Shown: positions 1-7,174 of the stretch, one piece after another
Position numbering within the stretch: the first letter of the stretch is position 1
Layout of the letters: each line of letters begins with the position of its first letter
NCBI GenBank assembly: GCA_964602735.1
Contig: CAZRRV010000014.1
Coordinates: forward strand, 1 to 32,410
Direction of reading: 5' to 3'
Length of the DNA stretch: 32,410 nucleotides
From: CAZRRV01 sp964602735
Lineage (GTDB): Bacteria; Bacillota; Clostridia; Oscillospirales; Acutalibacteraceae
Notes under the pieces: model-generated
Told to the model about the DNA's origin: nothing
The model's database searches: none
Seen by the model: only the letters and a program-made list of their open reading frames with translations
Translations under genes and position numbers: made by a program

Positions 1-229
1 GCATATTTGCTATAAGCGCCGGTTCGCCCGGTGTATGTTGTTTCGGGTGATGATGGGGTCTGCGGGATTTGTCTTTCAAAGAATCCCAAGTTCCGTCATA
101 TCTTTTCCTCCGGCGGTAGATATATTGCCGGTTCACCTTGTACCGAATAGCCGCTTTTGTAACCCCGTATTTGTCCGCATACTTTAACAAAGCTTGACGA
201 AACCGCATATCCTGTGTTATTCTATCCAT
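1..229 (-). CDS. Transposase/integrase, N-terminal helix-turn-helix part (partial)
   Basis: The minus strand reads an uninterrupted frame from ATG at 229 to the window edge, about 76 residues. It starts MDRITQDMRFRQALL and continues with ADKYGVTKAAIRYKVNRQY, then a basic RRRKRYDGTW stretch and an SLKDKSRRPHHHP segment. This pattern of a helix-turn-helix followed by 'W-SL-D-SRRPH-HP' is typical of the N-terminus of IS3/IS481-like integrase-core transposases. The catalytic DDE domain would lie off the left edge. A ribosome site AGGAGG lies 14 bases upstream of the ATG, a little far. The frame is too short to be picked up by a length filter because it is cut by the window edge. Whether the full element is intact cannot be seen. 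Confidence 0.7.
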   Translation of the reverse strand, partial: MDRITQDMRFRQALLKYADKYGVTKAAIRYKVNRQYIYRRRKRYDGTWDSLKDKSRRPHHHPKQHTPGEPALIANM

Positions 230-345
230 GACGAATCGTTGAACCTCCTGTCGGTTTTGTTAGCAAATTAACTGTAACACAGGTTCTCCGATCCGTCATC
301 TGTTTTTATCCCCTACTGTAACACATCTATTGTAAACCTACAGTG
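1..345 (-). mobile_element. Partial insertion sequence, one end
   Basis: This is one end of an insertion sequence whose transposase gene runs leftward off the window. Between the transposase start (229) and about 345 there is no gene. The 11-mer ACTGTAACACA occurs twice there (271-281 and 315-325), followed by TGTAAACCTACA (331-342), itself an inverted repeat with TGTA/TACA arms. Repeated subterminal 11-mers beside a terminal palindrome suit transposase-binding sites at an IS end. The outer boundary near 345 is inferred, because the other end and any target-site duplication lie outside the window. Confidence 0.5.
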
Positions 346-371
346 GGATTTTCGATTGCGCCAATTACGGC

Positions 372-400
372 TTGACAAAAACAGGGGAGTAAAATATAAT
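372..400 (+). promoter_or_regulatory. Sigma-A promoter of the lipoprotein gene
   Basis: TTGACA (372-377), a 17-base spacer and TATAAT (395-400) make a full consensus promoter. The predicted start near 407 gives a leader of about 45 bases before the ATG at 453, which has AGAGGTG as ribosome site. Confidence 0.85.
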
Positions 401-452
401 GTTTTTCGGCTTTTTTTGAAAATTTCGCGCAACTATTTCCAGAGGTGATTTT

Positions 453-1361
453 ATGAAAAGCGGATTATGTATTTTACTGGCTTGCGGAATTGTTTTCTCG
501 CTTTGCGGTTGCGAACGGAAAAGCGACGGAAAAAAACCCGCCGTTTCGAAAAGCAGTGAATCAAGCATTGCTCAGGACGAAACCGGCGTTACCCCGGGCA
601 CACTTTCAAGCGGCGACGCGCCTTCTTCGGCCTCCGATCGATCGGATACGAATTCGAGCAGCAGTTCCCGTAACGGGAACACATCCAAACAGTCCGGCGC
701 AAACCCGGGCAACGCTACTTCGACAAAGCAGCCCGAACCCCAAAAAACATACCATACCGCATGGGGTACAAGACCTCTCGAATTTAAGGAGTCATATTCG
801 GAACCCATATTCGAGAAAATATACTATCATTACGACCTGTATTATAATGAATGGTACGACAAAGAAGAACATTCCGACGGATTCGGCAAAGATATTTTTG
901 CCGGCGGCCCCCGGGAAGGTGATGAAAACGGAGGTAGCTCCTTGTCTTATTTCGGCAACGGTCACTGGGCGCTTTGGGATGGCTCGGGGCTGGATGTTGA
1001 TGTGTATTACGTATGGGGCGAATATGATTTTACACAGCCCAAAGAAATAGAGGTACCCTATCCCGAGAAGCTGAGCGGTTTTTTCCCGTTTGATACTTCA
1101 CATGTCGAAAGTGTATATCTTCCGAAAAAGATGCCGGAGGGTGGACTCGTCGGGTACGCGTACGATCTGCTCAGGGTTGCGCAGGGGCGGGGACTTGGCG
1201 GACTGCCGGTAAAAGACGCGATTGATCGCTTAAACAGCGGCGACATTGCTACTTACGACTATTCGGCAGACGAATTTCGGAGTATCGGACTCGAAAAAAT
1301 CGTATCACCGTCGGAATTTTTGCCGAGATCAACTTACAAGGCTCCCAACCGCAAAAGCTGA
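453..1361 (+). CDS. Exported lipoprotein of unknown function
   Basis: I do not recognise the family. The N-terminus is a lipoprotein signal peptide: Lys2, a hydrophobic core, and a lipobox L17-C18-G19-C20, so the mature protein would be anchored at Cys20. Residues from about 25 to 95 are a low-complexity Ser/Thr/Asn/Gly/Pro linker. The rest, from about 100, is an acidic, Tyr/Trp-rich folded domain with no motif I can name. The gene stands alone behind its own consensus promoter (372-400) and ribosome site. The annotated frame stops at 1361. From about 1300, however, a different frame (stop 1388-1390) and then a third (stop 1522-1524) read more like protein, including a tail ending YQYEYADFYTI. 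The gene may therefore have lost its original C-terminus through one or two indels. The lipoprotein call is firm; the function is open. Confidence 0.75.
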   Translation: MKSGLCILLACGIVFSLCGCERKSDGKKPAVSKSSESSIAQDETGVTPGTLSSGDAPSSASDRSDTNSSSSSRNGNTSKQSGANPGNATSTKQPEPQKTYHTAWGTRPLEFKESYSEPIFEKIYYHYDLYYNEWYDKEEHSDGFGKDIFAGGPREGDENGGSSLSYFGNGHWALWDGSGLDVDVYYVWGEYDFTQPKEIEVPYPEKLSGFFPFDTSHVESVYLPKKMPEGGLVGYAYDLLRVAQGRGLGGLPVKDAIDRLNSGDIATYDYSADEFRSIGLEKIVSPSEFLPRSTYKAPNRKS

Positions 1362-1584
1362 AAGTGCGCCTGCCCGGAGGAAAGCTTTAACCCGTGCAAA
1401 AACCGGCAAGCTCTGCGCCGAAAGCGACCACCCGGAACTGCCGAATCTTTTGCGGAAGAGCCATCCCGAAAAAGGTAAAGATGATCCGTATCAATATGAA
1501 TATGCAGACTTTTACACAATTTAATAAAAAGCCGGCAGTTTGAGATTAAAAGGACATGTTTTCAAAGAACCGCAGGGTAAGGCG

Positions 1585-1620
1585 AAAATGCCGGGGCACC
1601 ATCGCGCCCCGACATTTTTT
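1585..1620 (+). terminator. Rho-independent terminator
   Basis: A 14-base stem with one mismatch (arms 1585-1597 and 1606-1619, core GGGGC/GCCCC) leads into TTTTTT at 1615-1620. It lies 225 bases after the lipoprotein stop codon and 60 bases after the last stop of the possible extended frame (1524). This spacing fits the view that the gene was once longer. Confidence 0.65.
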
Positions 1621-1789
1621 ACGATCGTATTCAACCGATAAAAAATATTTTTATCCGTTGGGTTGATAACCCGGTGCAAATGCGCCATATACTCAACCGG
1701 CCGGGGAACCAAAGAGGCGGGGTGAAAGTACAATCAACGGCGACTTGCGGAAAATTGAGCGGATCGACGCATAAAATCCAACGCACGGG

Positions 1790-2015
1790 GAATTTTCACG
1801 CGCCCGACTTGTAAAATTATTTTTTAAAGCAATCATGCATAATAATTGTACATCGGATACAGCGTCGGATTTTCCGTTAAGAGAAAGCAAAAAACGCGGG
1901 GAATACATTGTGTGTTTTCAAGTATTTTTGAAAAATATGGCGGAAATATGCCGGCAGATGATGTCGGGAGCCGTCGGGCGGGCATTACGCGGTGCTGCCT
2001 TAAATACCGCGTAAA
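1790..2015 (+). repeat. Dispersed intergenic repeat, copy A
   Basis: This stretch is clearly related to the reverse complement of about 22020-22225 (copy B). Shared blocks include GTTAAGAGAAAGCAAAAA, GCGGGGAATAC, AAATATGGCGGAAA and GGGAGCCGTCGGGCGG, in the same order and spacing. A shorter relative lies at 24704-24790 (copy C). The right end holds a 9-bp hairpin, TTACGCGGT/ACCGCGTAA (1985-2014). No open frame is shared by the copies, so this looks like a non-coding interspersed repeat. Its ends are approximate. Confidence 0.7.
1961..2015 (+). repeat. 55-bp direct repeat, left of the gap
   Basis: These 55 bases are identical to 2116-2170, directly across the N run. A perfect repeat ending exactly at one gap edge and starting exactly at the other is what unjoined contigs sharing a k-mer overlap look like. 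It is therefore most likely one copy counted twice. Confidence 0.8.
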
Positions 2016-2115
2016 NNNNNNNNNNNNNNNNNNNNNNNNNNNNNNNNNNNNNNNNNNNNNNNNNNNNNNNNNNNNNNNNNNNNNNNNNNNNNNNNNNNNN
2101 NNNNNNNNNNNNNNN
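2016..2115. other. Scaffold gap of 100 N
   Basis: Exactly 100 N, a conventional placeholder of unknown true length. Both edges carry the same 55 bases, so the real distance may be zero or negative. Confidence 0.97.
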
Positions 2116-2170
2116 ATGTCGGGAGCCGTCGGGCGGGCATTACGCGGTGCTGCCTTAAATACCGCGTAAA
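2116..2170 (+). repeat. 55-bp direct repeat, right of the gap
   Basis: Identical to 1961-2015. It contains the TTACGCGGT/ACCGCGTAA hairpin. Probably the same genomic segment as the left copy rather than a true duplication. Confidence 0.8.
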
Positions 2171-2213
2171 AACTTTGACGACCGCGGTTACACGATAAAG
2201 CCCTCACTCGGCA

Positions 2214-2264
2214 CCCGGTGCGAGAACCTGCCCGCAAACACGAGGATTCTCCGTCAGCACCGGG
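2214..2264 (+). other. Two-tier hairpin upstream of the regulator gene
   Basis: CCCGGTGC (2214-2221) pairs with GCACCGGG (2257-2264). Directly inside, GAGAACCT (2222-2229) pairs with AGGATTCTC (2243-2251) with one bulged base. There is no T-run after it. It lies upstream of the likely Lrp promoter, so it may end leftover transcription or be a palindromic repeat. Function unknown. Confidence 0.4.
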
Positions 2265-2292
2265 CACGGCAGACCGCCCGGCAAAAAAACAA

Positions 2293-2321
2293 TGGAATTA
2301 TTCCCCGCTTTGTGCTATGAT
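2293..2321 (+). promoter_or_regulatory. Possible promoter of the Lrp–polyamine gene run
   Basis: TATGAT (2316-2321) is a good -10 box. The best -35 at 17 bases is the poor TGGAAT (2293-2298). A weak -35 would suit a regulated promoter, possibly autoregulated by the Lrp-like product, but this is inference. Confidence 0.4.
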
Positions 2322-2347
2322 TAAAAAAACCGAAGGAGGTTATTGCC

Positions 2348-2830
2348 GTGAATATGCAAATTCTGAAGCATTTGTCGCAAAACGCCAGAACATCGGTTCA
2401 CGATCTGGCGGTGATGTGCGATTTAAGCGAAGAGCGCGTTTCCGCGGAAATCCGCGAAATGGAGGAATCGGGGCTTATACGCGGCTATAAGGCGGTTATC
2501 GACTGGGGAAAATTAGACAGCGCGAAAGTTTCCGCCATGATTGAACTGAAAGTTACCCCCGAAGCGGAAAACGGATTTGAAAAGATCGCCGAAGAGATCC
2601 GCCGCTACCCGGAAGTCGAGAGCGTTTATCTGATGTCGGGTTCCTACGACTTCAGCGTGGTTGTAAAGGCCGGAACTTTCGAGGAGGTTTGTATGTTTGT
2701 GGCGAAGCGCCTCGCTCCGATGAAATGCGTAACCTCCACCGCGACCCATTTTGTCCTCCGGCGCTACAAGGAGATGGATATCGACCTTTGCCCGGGCACC
2801 GGCGATGACAGAAGGAAAATGTCGTTATGA
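2348..2830 (+). CDS. Lrp/AsnC-family transcriptional regulator
   Basis: This is a 160-residue DNA-binding regulator. A winged helix-turn-helix at about residues 3-50 (ILKHLSQNARTSVHDLA, then EERVSAEIREMEESGLIRGY) is followed by an Lrp-type ligand-binding/oligomerisation domain at about 60-145 with the usual strand pattern (VYLMSGSYDFSVVVKAG). Family members sense amino acids and often control neighbouring metabolism genes. The GTG at 2348 is chosen because AGGAGG (2334-2339) lies 8 bases upstream; the ATG at 2354 would be 14 away. The stop overlaps the next start as ATGA, so it is translationally coupled to the aminotransferase, a very common pairing in Firmicutes. The ligand cannot be read from the sequence. 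Confidence 0.92.
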   Translation: MNMQILKHLSQNARTSVHDLAVMCDLSEERVSAEIREMEESGLIRGYKAVIDWGKLDSAKVSAMIELKVTPEAENGFEKIAEEIRRYPEVESVYLMSGSYDFSVVVKAGTFEEVCMFVAKRLAPMKCVTSTATHFVLRRYKEMDIDLCPGTGDDRRKMSL

Positions 2831-3996
2831 TCGATTATTCGCGGGTGCTGAACCCGAGAGTGCTCAAAATCAGGCCTTCGGGCATACGCAAGTTCTTCGA
2901 TATAGCCGAACAGATGAGCGACTGTATATCTCTCGGCGTCGGAGAGCCCGATTTTTTAACCCCCTGGCATGTAAGAGAAACGGCGATAGCCTCGCTGGAA
3001 AGCGGCAAAACACGCTATACGGCGAATCGCGGTCTCGCGGAACTGCGCGCCGCCGTTTCGGAGTACCAAAACAAAAGAATCGGGGTTTTATACCGCCCCG
3101 AAAGCGATATTCTCGTAACGGTCGGCGGAAGCGAAGCGATTGACGCGGCGTTGCGCGCCCTGGTTTCGCCCGGCGACGAGGTGATTATACCGCAGCCGAG
3201 TTTTGTGTGCTACGAGCCGCTTACCGTGATGGCGGGCGGAGTGCCGGTAATCGCCGAAACAAAGGCGGAGGACGGGTTCCGCCTTACTCCGGAGCGCATC
3301 GCGAGCAAAATCACGCCGCGTACAAAAGTTTTAATCATGCCGTATCCGTGCAATCCCACCGGCGCGATAATGGGACGGGAAGATCTTGAAAAAATAGCGG
3401 AATATCTTCGCGACACCGATATTACGGTAATTTCCGACGAGATATATTCCGAACTTACCTACGGTGAAAAGCCCCATGTTTCGATAGCGTCGGCGGAGGG
3501 AATGGCGGAACGCACCGTGGTGGTGAACGGCTTTTCGAAAAGTTATTCGATGACCGGCTGGCGCCTCGGCTACGCCTGCGGCCCGGAAGAAATAATTTCG
3601 CAGATGACGAAAATTCACCAGTTCGGCATTATGAGCGCACCCACTACGGCGCAGTACGCCGCCATCGAGGCGCTTAGAAACGGCGACGGCGACATAGCGG
3701 ATATGCGCGAGCAGTATAACGACCGGCGCAAAATCATTGTAGACGGATTTAACCGGCTGGGGCTGCCGTGTGTTGAACCGAAAGGCGCGTTTTACGCTTT
3801 CCCGGATATTTCCTCCACGGGGCTGAGTTCCGAGGAATTTTGTGAGCGGCTGCTGTATGAAAAGAAAGTCGCGGTCGTCCCCGGGACGGCGTTCGGGGAA
3901 TGCGGCGAGGGATTTGTCCGCGCCTCGTACTGCTATTCGGTGGAGCATATAAAAACCGCGCTGTCTCGTATCGGCGAGTTTCTGCAATCTTTGTAA
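2827..3996 (+). CDS. PLP-dependent class I/II aminotransferase
   Basis: This 389-residue cytosolic transaminase belongs to fold type I. The PLP lysine is K238 in GFSKSYSMTGWRLGY. The NPTGA motif (PYPCNPTGAIMG) and the YSELTYG stretch that follows ISDE are also present, as is a C-terminal arginine region (GFVRASYCYS) that normally binds the substrate carboxylate. Length and motifs match the aspartate/aromatic aminotransferase group (AspC/AraT/PatA-like). The amino donor cannot be assigned from sequence alone. The start overlaps the stop of the Lrp-like gene (ATGA), which suggests this enzyme is that regulator's main target. ispE follows 10 bases later with a good ribosome site (AAGGAG). Confidence 0.93.
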   Translation: MIDYSRVLNPRVLKIRPSGIRKFFDIAEQMSDCISLGVGEPDFLTPWHVRETAIASLESGKTRYTANRGLAELRAAVSEYQNKRIGVLYRPESDILVTVGGSEAIDAALRALVSPGDEVIIPQPSFVCYEPLTVMAGGVPVIAETKAEDGFRLTPERIASKITPRTKVLIMPYPCNPTGAIMGREDLEKIAEYLRDTDITVISDEIYSELTYGEKPHVSIASAEGMAERTVVVNGFSKSYSMTGWRLGYACGPEEIISQMTKIHQFGIMSAPTTAQYAAIEALRNGDGDIADMREQYNDRRKIIVDGFNRLGLPCVEPKGAFYAFPDISSTGLSSEEFCERLLYEKKVAVVPGTAFGECGEGFVRASYCYSVEHIKTALSRIGEFLQSL

Positions 3997-4006
3997 GGAG
4001 CGTTTT

Positions 4007-4852
4007 ATGCCGAAAATACTTGCTTTTGCAAAGCTCAACCTTTATTTGCGGGTTACCGGGAAATTGCCGGACGGGTTTCATTCTCTGCAAACGGTTATGC
4101 AAACCGTTACGCTGTGCGACCGCATTGAAATCAATCCCTCGCAAAGCGGGAAAGTGACCGTCACATGCAGCGATCGCTCGCTCTCGGGGGAAGACAATAT
4201 CGCTTATACGGCCGCGCGGCGTTTTCTGGAAGCCTCCGGGAACCGCGACGGGTTTGATATTTACATAAAAAAAGCCATTCCCGTAGCGTCGGGAATGGGC
4301 GGAGGCAGCAGCGACGCGGCGGCGGTGCTTAACGCCCTGAACGGATTCTACGGTTCGCCGTTCAAGCTTTCGCGGCTTGAGGAGATAGGGCTGTCGGTAG
4401 GCGCCGATGTGCCGTTCCTGATACGCGGCGGATGTTCCCTCGCCGAGGGGAAAGGGGAAAAACTCACACCTCTTGAAAAGGAGTTCGTTTATTACTATGT
4501 GGCGGTAAAACACGGGGACAAGACAGCCACGGCCGATCGCTACGCCGCGCTCGACCGCCTGCATCCCGCGAACGGAGACGGTTGCGATTTTTCCCGGCTT
4601 GTAAACGACATCGGCTATTTTTACGGAAACGCAAGAAACGATTTCGTCGGCGTTTTTCCGCCCGACGCCGGACTCGCCGCCGATTTCGCGGCAGCCGGAG
4701 CCGAAACGGTGATGCTGTCGGGCAGCGGATCCGCGTGCTTCGCGGCTTTCCGCGATATAGGATCGGCAATATCGGCATATAAAACGCTCGCCGGCAAATA
4801 CCGCGAATGTTTTCTGCTCTCCGATACCGCGGCGGGCAGCATAACGGAGTGA
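4007..4852 (+). CDS. ispE: 4-diphosphocytidyl-2-C-methyl-D-erythritol kinase
   Basis: IspE phosphorylates CDP-methylerythritol at the 2-hydroxyl, the fourth step of the MEP pathway to isoprenoid precursors. The 281-residue protein has the expected start (AFAKLNLYLRVTGKLPDGFH, with the catalytic Lys9) and the GHMP-kinase ATP loop PVASGMGGGSSDAAAV at about 92-107. The active-site region GADVPFLIRGG and a C-terminal glycine-rich LSGSGSACFA are also present. Length is normal for the family. The ATG follows AAGGAG after a 10-base gap from the aminotransferase, and speA starts 4 bases after its stop. An isoprenoid gene thus sits inside a regulator–aminotransferase–polyamine run; the grouping may be transcriptional rather than functional. 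Confidence 0.96.
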   Translation: MPKILAFAKLNLYLRVTGKLPDGFHSLQTVMQTVTLCDRIEINPSQSGKVTVTCSDRSLSGEDNIAYTAARRFLEASGNRDGFDIYIKKAIPVASGMGGGSSDAAAVLNALNGFYGSPFKLSRLEEIGLSVGADVPFLIRGGCSLAEGKGEKLTPLEKEFVYYYVAVKHGDKTATADRYAALDRLHPANGDGCDFSRLVNDIGYFYGNARNDFVGVFPPDAGLAADFAAAGAETVMLSGSGSACFAAFRDIGSAISAYKTLAGKYRECFLLSDTAAGSITE

Positions 4853-4856
4853 GACA

Positions 4857-6302
4857 ATGGCATCGGATCAAAACACTGCGCCGATTTACGAGGCACTGGA
4901 AAATTTCAGACGGCGGCGAATAGTGCCGTTCGATGTTCCGGGGCACAAACGCGGGCGCGGCAACCCGGAAATGACCGCTTTCCTGGGGGAGCGCTGCGTA
5001 AGCGTGGATGTGAACAGCATGAAGCCCCTCGATAACCTGTGCCATCCGACATCGGTTATCCTGCAGGCCGAAGAGCTCGCCGCCGAGGCATTCGGAGCGG
5101 CGCACGCTTTTCTGACGGTAGCGGGCACAACCGGCTCGGTTCAAAGCATGATCCTTTCGGTATGCAAACGGGGCGATAAAATTATTCTCCCCCGCAATGT
5201 TCACCGCAGTGTTATAAACGCGCTTGTCCTTTGCGGAGCGGTGCCGGTTTATATCAATCCCGGGGTCGATTCGCGGCTTGGAATTTCGCTCGGCATGAGC
5301 CTTCCCCAAGTTGAGAAAGCAATACGTGAAAACCCCGACGCGGTTGCGGTGCTTGTGAACAATCCGACATATTACGGAATTTGCAGCAACCTGCCCGGAA
5401 TTGTCGCGGCGGCGCACCGCGCGGGAATGTACTGCCTCGCCGACGAGGCCCACGGCACACACTTTTATTTCGGCGACGGTCTGCCCGTATCGGCGATGGC
5501 GGCGGGAGCGGATATGTCGGCAGTGTCAATGCACAAAAGCGGCGGGAGTTTAACGCAGTCGAGCTTGCTGCTTACCGGGCCGAATGTTTCCGCGGGTTAT
5601 GTGCGGCAGATTATCAACCTTACGCAAACCACCTCCGGCAGTTACCTTTTGCTTTCAAGCCTGGATATAAGCCGCCGGAATCTGGCGCTGCGCGGGAAAA
5701 CCGTTTACCGCCGTGTGCTTGAAATGGCGGAATACGCGAGGGAAGAAATAAATACCATCGGGGGATACTACGCTTTCGGGAAAGAACTTGTGAACGGAGA
5801 TTCGATTTTTGACTTCGATTCGACCAAGTTAAGCGTTCATACTCTCGATATAGGTCTTGCGGGAATTGAGGTTTACGATCTTCTGCGGGACGAATACGAT
5901 ATTCAGATAGAATTCGGAGATATAGGCAATATCCTCGCGTATCTTTCAATGGGCGACCGCCCGCAGGAGGTCGAACGGCTAGTAAGCGCACTTGCCGAAA
6001 TCAGGCGCCGCTACAGCCGTGATCCGAGCGGCCTTATGACGCAGGAATATATCGACCCGGAGGTCGTCATCAGCCCGCAGGAGGCGTTTTATTCCAAAAA
6101 GCGGAGCCTCCCGTTAGAGCAAAGCGAAGGGCATGTCTGCACCGAATTTGTGATGTGCTATCCGCCGGGAATACCGATCCTTGCGCCGGGCGAGCGAATT
6201 ACCCGCGAAATTCTGGATTATATTGCCTATGCCGGAGAAAAAGGCTGTTCGCTTACCGGGCCGGAAGATCCGAATATACTTAATCTGAATGTCATCGAAT
6301 AG
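4857..6302 (+). CDS. speA: Arginine decarboxylase (Orn/Lys/Arg decarboxylase family)
   Basis: A 481-residue PLP enzyme of the short-form Orn/Lys/Arg decarboxylase family, as in Bacillus SpeA (about 490 aa). The PLP lysine is K227 in SMHKSGGSLTQSS. Upstream are the FDVPGHKRGRG signature near residue 25, AGTTGSVQSMILS, and a DEAHGTH motif that holds the cofactor. The C-terminal part carries the family EFVMCYPPGIPILAPGE block. Arginine is the inferred substrate because a ureohydrolase (speB) and an aminopropyltransferase (speE) follow; lysine or ornithine cannot be fully excluded from sequence. The gene starts 4 bases after ispE. The expected product is agmatine, feeding the genes downstream. 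Confidence 0.9.
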   Translation: MASDQNTAPIYEALENFRRRRIVPFDVPGHKRGRGNPEMTAFLGERCVSVDVNSMKPLDNLCHPTSVILQAEELAAEAFGAAHAFLTVAGTTGSVQSMILSVCKRGDKIILPRNVHRSVINALVLCGAVPVYINPGVDSRLGISLGMSLPQVEKAIRENPDAVAVLVNNPTYYGICSNLPGIVAAAHRAGMYCLADEAHGTHFYFGDGLPVSAMAAGADMSAVSMHKSGGSLTQSSLLLTGPNVSAGYVRQIINLTQTTSGSYLLLSSLDISRRNLALRGKTVYRRVLEMAEYAREEINTIGGYYAFGKELVNGDSIFDFDSTKLSVHTLDIGLAGIEVYDLLRDEYDIQIEFGDIGNILAYLSMGDRPQEVERLVSALAEIRRRYSRDPSGLMTQEYIDPEVVISPQEAFYSKKRSLPLEQSEGHVCTEFVMCYPPGIPILAPGERITREILDYIAYAGEKGCSLTGPEDPNILNLNVIE

Positions 6303-6313
6303 GAGGCGTTGCC

Positions 6314-7174
6314 ATGGAACTGTGGTTCAGCGAATTTCACGCGCCGGATGTTAAGCATTCCATGCGGGTAAACAGGCATCTTTATTCCGAACGCAGCGAT
6401 TACCAGCAGATTGATATTTTCGAGACGCCGGAGTTCGGCAGGGTTCTGGCGCTCGACGGCAATGTTATGCTTACGGAGCGGGACGAATTCATCTACGATG
6501 AAATGATAACGCATGTTCCAATGGCGGTGCACCCCGGTGTGCGCGATGTGCTTGTAATCGGCGCGGGAGACGGAGGCGTGGTTAAAGAACTCGCGAGATA
6601 CGAAACCGTTGAGCGGATCGATCTTGTGGAGATGGATCCGCAGGTTTTGGAAGCGTGCCGCATTTATCTGCCGGAAAACGCCTCGCGGCTCGACGACGAG
6701 AGAGTCCATATAAGCTACGAAAACGGGTTGCATTTTCTCAGAGGTTTGCAGGGCGCGTATGATTTGATAATAGTCGATTCCACCGATCCGTTCGGGCCTT
6801 CGGAGGGGCTGTTCACAAAGGAGTTTTACGGGAGCTGCTATCACGCGCTACGGCCCGACGGCATAATGGTGAATCAGCAGGGCAGCCCGTTTTACAGTCA
6901 CGACGCCGAAGCAATGAAGCGCAGCCACCAGCGCATAGCCGACACTTTCCCGATAAGCAGAGTATATCAGGCGCACATTCCGACTTATGCCGCCGGATAT
7001 TGGCTGTTCGGGTTCGCGAGCAAGAGGTATCACCCGATCGACGATCTCGACGCCGCCCGCTGGCAGCAGTTGGGGCTTAAAACCAGATATTATACGACCC
7101 GCCTGCATATAGGCTCGTTTTATCTGCCCGCGTTTCTCGAAGAAATGCTGCGGGAGGTTGAGAAAAACGGATAA
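6314..7174 (+). CDS. speE: Spermidine synthase-like aminopropyltransferase
   Basis: A 286-residue Rossmann-fold aminopropyltransferase. It has the N-terminal beta domain (ELWFSEFHAPDVKHSMRV), the nucleotide-binding GAGDGGVVKEL, the acidic VEMDPQVLE strand end, and the catalytic/gate region DSTDPFGPSEGLF. The family normally moves the aminopropyl group of decarboxylated SAM onto putrescine; some bacterial members use agmatine. ATG at 6314 follows AGGAGG by 7 bases. No SAM decarboxylase gene (speD) is seen in the window, so the donor must come from elsewhere in the genome if this enzyme is active. Its place between speA and speB, before the ureohydrolase, would also suit an agmatine-first route. 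Confidence 0.93.
   Translation: MELWFSEFHAPDVKHSMRVNRHLYSERSDYQQIDIFETPEFGRVLALDGNVMLTERDEFIYDEMITHVPMAVHPGVRDVLVIGAGDGGVVKELARYETVERIDLVEMDPQVLEACRIYLPENASRLDDERVHISYENGLHFLRGLQGAYDLIIVDSTDPFGPSEGLFTKEFYGSCYHALRPDGIMVNQQGSPFYSHDAEAMKRSHQRIADTFPISRVYQAHIPTYAAGYWLFGFASKRYHPIDDLDAARWQQLGLKTRYYTTRLHIGSFYLPAFLEEMLREVEKNG

Larger units (their letters stand above)
1362..2347. other. Gene-free stretch between lipoprotein and regulator genes
   Basis: No convincing intact gene is seen in these 986 bases. They hold a possible out-of-frame remnant of the lipoprotein gene (to about 1524), a terminator (1585-1620), a copy of a dispersed repeat (about 1790-2015), a 100-N scaffold gap, a duplicated 55-base flank, and a hairpin upstream of the Lrp-like gene. 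Frames spanning the N run are artefacts. Confidence 0.7.

Noticed and set aside
1961..2170. True tandem duplication or direct-repeat mobile element around the first gap
   Set aside because: Exactly 55 identical bases meeting both gap edges is better explained by contig overlap.
1833..2267. Open frames on both strands running through the N gap (1833-2267 minus, 1846-2169 plus)
   Set aside because: They depend on reading N as coding and cross a non-coding repeat; no shared product in the other repeat copies.
4464..5462. 332-residue minus-strand frame
   Set aside because: Arg/Cys-rich shadow antisense to ispE and speA, which are clearly recognised genes.
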